64,000 nt of DNA from contig NC_053112.1 in NCBI RefSeq assembly GCF_010015445.1, positions 32,885,998 through 32,949,997 of the forward strand. Direction: 5' to 3'. How positions within the stretch are numbered: position 1 is the stretch's first letter; each line of letters opens with the position of its first letter. The notes under the pieces were generated by a model. The model was not told where the DNA came from. It did no database searches and saw only the letters and a list, made by a program, of their open reading frames with translations. Made by a program: the position numbers and the translations under genes. Of this stretch, positions 60,358 to 64,000 are shown in pieces. The DNA is from Perca fluviatilis (taxonomy: Eukaryota; Chordata; Actinopteri; Perciformes; Percidae).

Positions 60358-61145
60358 CAGAACTAGATTTGCTCAAACAGCACCAAAAGGCTAAAAACAT
60401 TATGCTTGTGGTTAGCAAGTTGGTTGGCAATAACTCCCACTCTCAGGAATCTGAATTGTGGATAGTGACATCCTGGTGACCCTGTTGAAATTTTACATGG
60501 CTTCATGAAATATCATACAGTACCCTACATTTCTCTTTCCCCACTCTTTCCCGCACTCTTGACTACATCCCTATTCTTTATCTTCATCCCCGACTGCTGG
60601 TTTGTCAGTCGTGCAACACCTGCATGTGTTATCTCCTCCTATCCAAAAGGTTTCCCAAAAGTGTCTGAATTGGGGCCTGTTTTATAGAAAAGCAGACACG
60701 ATAACCAAAATCCAGATCCAACTTCTATTTGTTCTGAAGCTTTCAACCACATCATCATCATTAGACAAACTGAGCCAAAAAAAATAACCTTGGCGGAGGT
60801 AAGAAAATCTACTATTACACTATATATACTACTAAACTAAAATCTTATACTCAAAATCAAACTAAGTGGGTCTCTTCTTTGTGTACATTATAAGTAAGCC
60901 ACTGACTGAAAATAATTGACTTTTGAGTGTTACAAACTGCATTTAACGAAATAAAGAAATCATCAAAGTTGTAACATTGCATGAGGTCATTGTTATGTTG
61001 GAAGGATGCAGGAATGCACACAATGTACCTACATTTCCAGAAAACTATTGGTCCTACCTCACATCATGAACTTTTATCCCACAGTATCCAGTCTGTTTTC
61101 CTCTACAGGTCTTCCTCTTAGAGTCATCAATAAAAAGGTACAATA
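60358..61145. other. unassigned sequence, no gene seen
   Basis: No recognised gene or repeat. Confidence 0.4.
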
Positions 61146-61147
61146 TA

Positions 61148-61545
61148 CAGCGGGGAAAAAAAAGTATTGAACGTGTCAACATTTTTCTCAGTAAAGATAT
61201 TTCTGATGGGGCTATCAGCATGACATTTTCACCAGATGTCAGTAACGACCCAAGTAATCCACACACACAAAGATATCAAAACAAATAAGTCCATAAATTA
61301 AGTTGTGTGTAATAAAGTGAAAAGAACCAGGGAAAAGTACTGAACACACTTGCTGAAATTTATTTAATACTTAGTAGAAAAGCCTTTGTTGGTAATGACA
61401 GCTTCAAGTATTCAAGTATTCTCCTGTATGAAGAAACTAGTCACACGCATTGCTCAGCTGTGATTTTTGCCTATTCTTCCACACAAACGGTCTTCAAATC
61501 TTGAAGGTTCCGGGGGCATCTTCTATGAACTCTGATCTTCGGTCC
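61148..61545 (-). mobile_element. Tc1-like element end with transposase C-terminus, truncated
   Basis: CAGCGGGGAAAAAAAAGTAT next to TA (61146-61147) and the following GTGTCAACATTTTTCTCAGT are the terminal sequence of a Tc1-like family different from the one at 59155. Read on the minus strand, 61500-61375 encodes NLQDLKTVCVEE, then a stop, AKITAEQCV, another stop and LVSSYRR, then shifts frame to end in LPTKAF: a decayed C-terminus of Tc1 transposase. The rest of the element is missing beyond about 61545. Confidence 0.7.
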
Positions 61546-62547
61546 TTCTGTCTGCGAGTGCCAGATGCTGAAAAACTGCTGTATGTGTACAGTAAAGGTA
61601 ACACTCCCTGCTACAAAACTTGTACAATCTTGGTATAATCTAAAAGTTAGTTGAACTTTCAGTCAATTTAATAGCCTTGCGGAGAAGGATCACAGAAAAG
61701 GTTTTGAAACTTCCATCTTTATTCTTAACTTCACTTCAGAGCTGCATTTACTATCGAAGCCATTCATTTTTCTATCTGTGCATCAACCTACAAAGCCATT
61801 CTGTTTGATTGAAGGCTGCATCGCCTCGTGATGCACGCATCTTTAAAGGCAAGTGATAACAGTAATTGAAATTGAGCGCTGTTGCCCGGCACTCCCGATA
61901 TAATTGACTTGCTACACCTCACAGCAAACACGTCTCGCACAATTCGCAGCAGACGTCTTGAATTGCAATTTCAAATCCATCCATTTCATTCAGTCAGAGA
62001 GAGTACAGACAGGCAGTGTATTACGTTTGTACTTACAGCATTCAAAATCCTCTCCAAGGCTCTCTTTAGTGTTGAACGAGAAACACCCCCTGCAAGGTGT
62101 TATTCAGTATGCATTAGACGAGAAAAGTTACTGTAAAATTAAAGCAAAAAAAAAACCTTTAAAAAGGTTTTCAGAAAGCTGGTAAAATGAGACTTTCATG
62201 GTTTCAGTCTGGAGTCAAAAACTTGGCCTGTACCTAAATCCTATTAAAAGTTAACATTTAAAAAAGTGCTTGAGGATAAAAATGTAATTTAACTCAATCA
62301 AAGCAGCTTGTCTGAAGGTGAGCCTGTTGACACAGAGTGAGATTATGCTGAAAAAAATGGTGAAAAACTATTCTTAAGATTCTTCAGAAAAAAGTTAATA
62401 CCACTAAATGTTATATTTAGTCAATTATTAATGGTTACTCTTAAAACTTTTATCATGCAATATTATACAATTTATACTATAATGCTACGAGTTGAGAAAC
62501 TCTGATTTTCAATTAAACGTATTATTATCAGAGTCATTAGGTAGACA
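61546..62547. other. unassigned sequence, no gene seen
   Basis: No recognised gene or terminal repeat. A short A9 run with AAAACCTTTAAAAAGG lies near 62145-62168. Confidence 0.4.
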
Positions 62548-62551
62548 TTAA

Positions 62552-63068
62552 AGGTCCCATGCCATAACAATTTCACTTTATGAGGTTTTTTAACATTAAT
62601 GTGCATTCCCCCAGCCTGCCTATGGTCCCCCAGTGGCTAGAAATGGCGATAGGTGTAAACCGAGCCCTGGGTATCCTGCTCTGCCTTTGAGAAAATGAAA
62701 GCTCAGATGGGCCGATCTGAAATCTTGCTCCTTATGAGGTCATAAGGAGCAAGATTACCTCCCCTTTCTCTGCTTTGCCCGCCCAGAGAATTTGGCCCAC
62801 CCATGAGAGAGAGACATCATGGCTTTCAAATGAGCAAAGTGGCAGTTGGTCAAGGCCACACCTCCACCTTGCCCCCCCCCCCCTCTCTCCTCATCACTAG
62901 CTACAGACACAGAAATGGCACATACTAAGGAAAGCTCATTGTGGGACTGGCTCTAGTGGCTTTAATTCAGTACCAAGGGTGAATTTCGGGAAAGAGACTT
63001 CAGATACCGTATTAGGGACCACTAAGGCCTATATAAAAACATCCAAAGAGCACCATGTCATGGGACCT
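62552..63068. mobile_element. 517-bp TTAA MITE (Kolobok-type) with internal hairpin
   Basis: Ends are AGGTCCCATGCCAT and (reversed) AGGTCCCATGACAT, flanked by TTAA at 62548-62551 and 63069-63072. A perfect 16-bp hairpin lies inside: AATCTTGCTCCTTATG at 62721-62736 pairs with 62741-62756 across a 4-nt loop. A C11 run occurs near 62873-62883. No protein is encoded. Confidence 0.85.
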
Positions 63069-63072
63069 TTAA

Positions 63073-63869
63073 CATCACAAGCTGTGTCATGAATCATGAT
63101 TTGAATCACATTTGAAGTGAGTTCAAAGAGTTGTGACTCGTGGAGCAAAGATTCAAGTCAATAGCGTAATGAGTATGTTTCTCCACATCTCCGTAAGAGA
63201 GCTTTAAACCATTTAAAATGTTTTACAGTCTTATTAAAATGGGCAGAGCTAATGGTTAGTGTGAATGCAGTTTATAGATGAGTTAACTCAGTAAATCAGT
63301 GCAATTAAAGACGCCATTAAAACTCAAGGCAGGCTATCTGAGCTATAAGTTCTATTTATTGTTGTTTTATTACAGGTTCTCCTTCTACACCGAGGAGAAT
63401 TTGACTTCTCTTTCTTGAAAAATGCTGAAAGCACTTCTTGTAAATCTTGTTGAATATCACATTGTTAGTTTACCTGCTGCCTTTCTTATTCACTCACTAT
63501 CTCTACCTCTACCTCTACCTTTTGTGTCCGTTTATACTTGCTATACTTCCTTTTTAAATGGCACATTTGATGACATACATGCATGACGGATCAACTGAAA
63601 TTTGAAGATGTATGCTCATCAATGTGCTTATAATCAGTAGTGGATTGTTCTTCTACATTGCCATTTCTGCTTGTGTGACTTTTGGTGAACTAATGCACCG
63701 GTACAACCCATTAAACAACCGATTTAAAGCTTGATAAATCCATCCTCTCAAGGCATAAACAAAAAATAATGCCACAGTTCTGTGGGGGGGAAATAGGAGG
63801 TTATAGGATTGGTTAGTTGCTGGGAAGTGTTGGCTCTTGAATCTGGATTCACAGTTTCTTCTGTCCACC
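63073..63869. other. unassigned sequence, no gene seen
   Basis: No recognised gene. A short (CTCTAC)n-like stretch at 63502-63520 is the only simple repeat. Confidence 0.4.
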
Positions 63870-64000
63870 TAGTCTCGCATTGCCAGACCTTCCTCCACAG
63901 CGCTGCGGAGGAGGGTCTGGCTAGTCCACACAGCATTCCGGGATGGGAGAAAAACGTGCTCTGGTTTATTGGCATTTCTTTAAACCAATCACAATCGTCT
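63870..64000. mobile_element. 9-bp-TSD family element, truncated by window end
   Basis: Begins TAGTCTCGCATTGCCAGACC and continues through CATTCCGGGATGGGAGAAAA and TTTATTGGCATTTCTTTAAA, closely matching the first ~130 bp of the element at 48191. Its right end and TSD lie outside the window. Confidence 0.75.

Overview
This 64 kb window looks like non-coding nuclear DNA of a ray-finned fish, probably a percomorph teleost. The evidence is long (GT)n, (CT)n, (ATCT)n and (TA)n arrays, AT-rich intergenic texture, and a dense mix of transposable elements (TEs) typical of fish: Tc1-like, hAT, PIF/Harbinger, TTAA-flanked (Kolobok-type) foldback elements, L1/Tx1-like and L2-like LINE ends, and a tRNA-derived SINE. 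I found no convincing host protein-coding exon, no rRNA, no functional tRNA gene and no CRISPR array. The window is therefore most likely intergenic or inside a very large intron. Nearly all longer open frames are microsatellite artefacts or pieces of transposons. Family assignments rest on visible terminal repeats, target-site duplications (TSDs) and protein motifs, because no database search was possible.

Layout. 1-5 kb: a TTAA foldback element, three GT/AC arrays and one CT array. 5-10.4 kb: repeat-rich. It holds a 51-bp-period tandem duplication, a 144-bp hAT MITE, a 3.36-kb interval flanked by 180-bp inverted arms and filled with low-complexity DNA, and a 423-bp hAT MITE with a perfect TSD. 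10.4-24 kb: mostly single-copy-looking sequence with a Tc1 transposase remnant, one TTAA element, an (ATCT)n array and a (GT)n array. 24-31.3 kb: hAT MITEs, a tRNA-SINE, a Harbinger element with a truncated transposase, and another hAT MITE. 31.3-44 kb: nested insertions, including a TTAA element carrying an L2-like LINE tail, an L1 3' end interrupted by a hAT MITE, and a hAT element carrying a TTAA element. 44-57.6 kb: a second L1 remnant, members of a family making 9-bp TSDs (one containing a helicase P-loop fragment), a hAT element with a leftover BED zinc-finger exon, a palindrome-rich element, the largest TTAA foldback and a hAT remnant with a splice-flanked BED exon. 57.6-64 kb: a nearly complete but frameshifted Tc1-like transposon, one end of a second Tc1-like element, a TTAA MITE, and a 9-bp-TSD element running off the window end.

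No genes here work together as a pathway. The region records successive transposition. At least eight TTAA-flanked elements, seven hAT elements with recognisable 8-bp TSDs, and four 9-bp-TSD elements are visible, several nested, which gives relative ages. Stretches between elements (notably 13.5-14.9, 27.7-28.3 and 32.0-32.5 kb) look unique and could hold conserved regulatory sequence, but that is a guess from texture alone.
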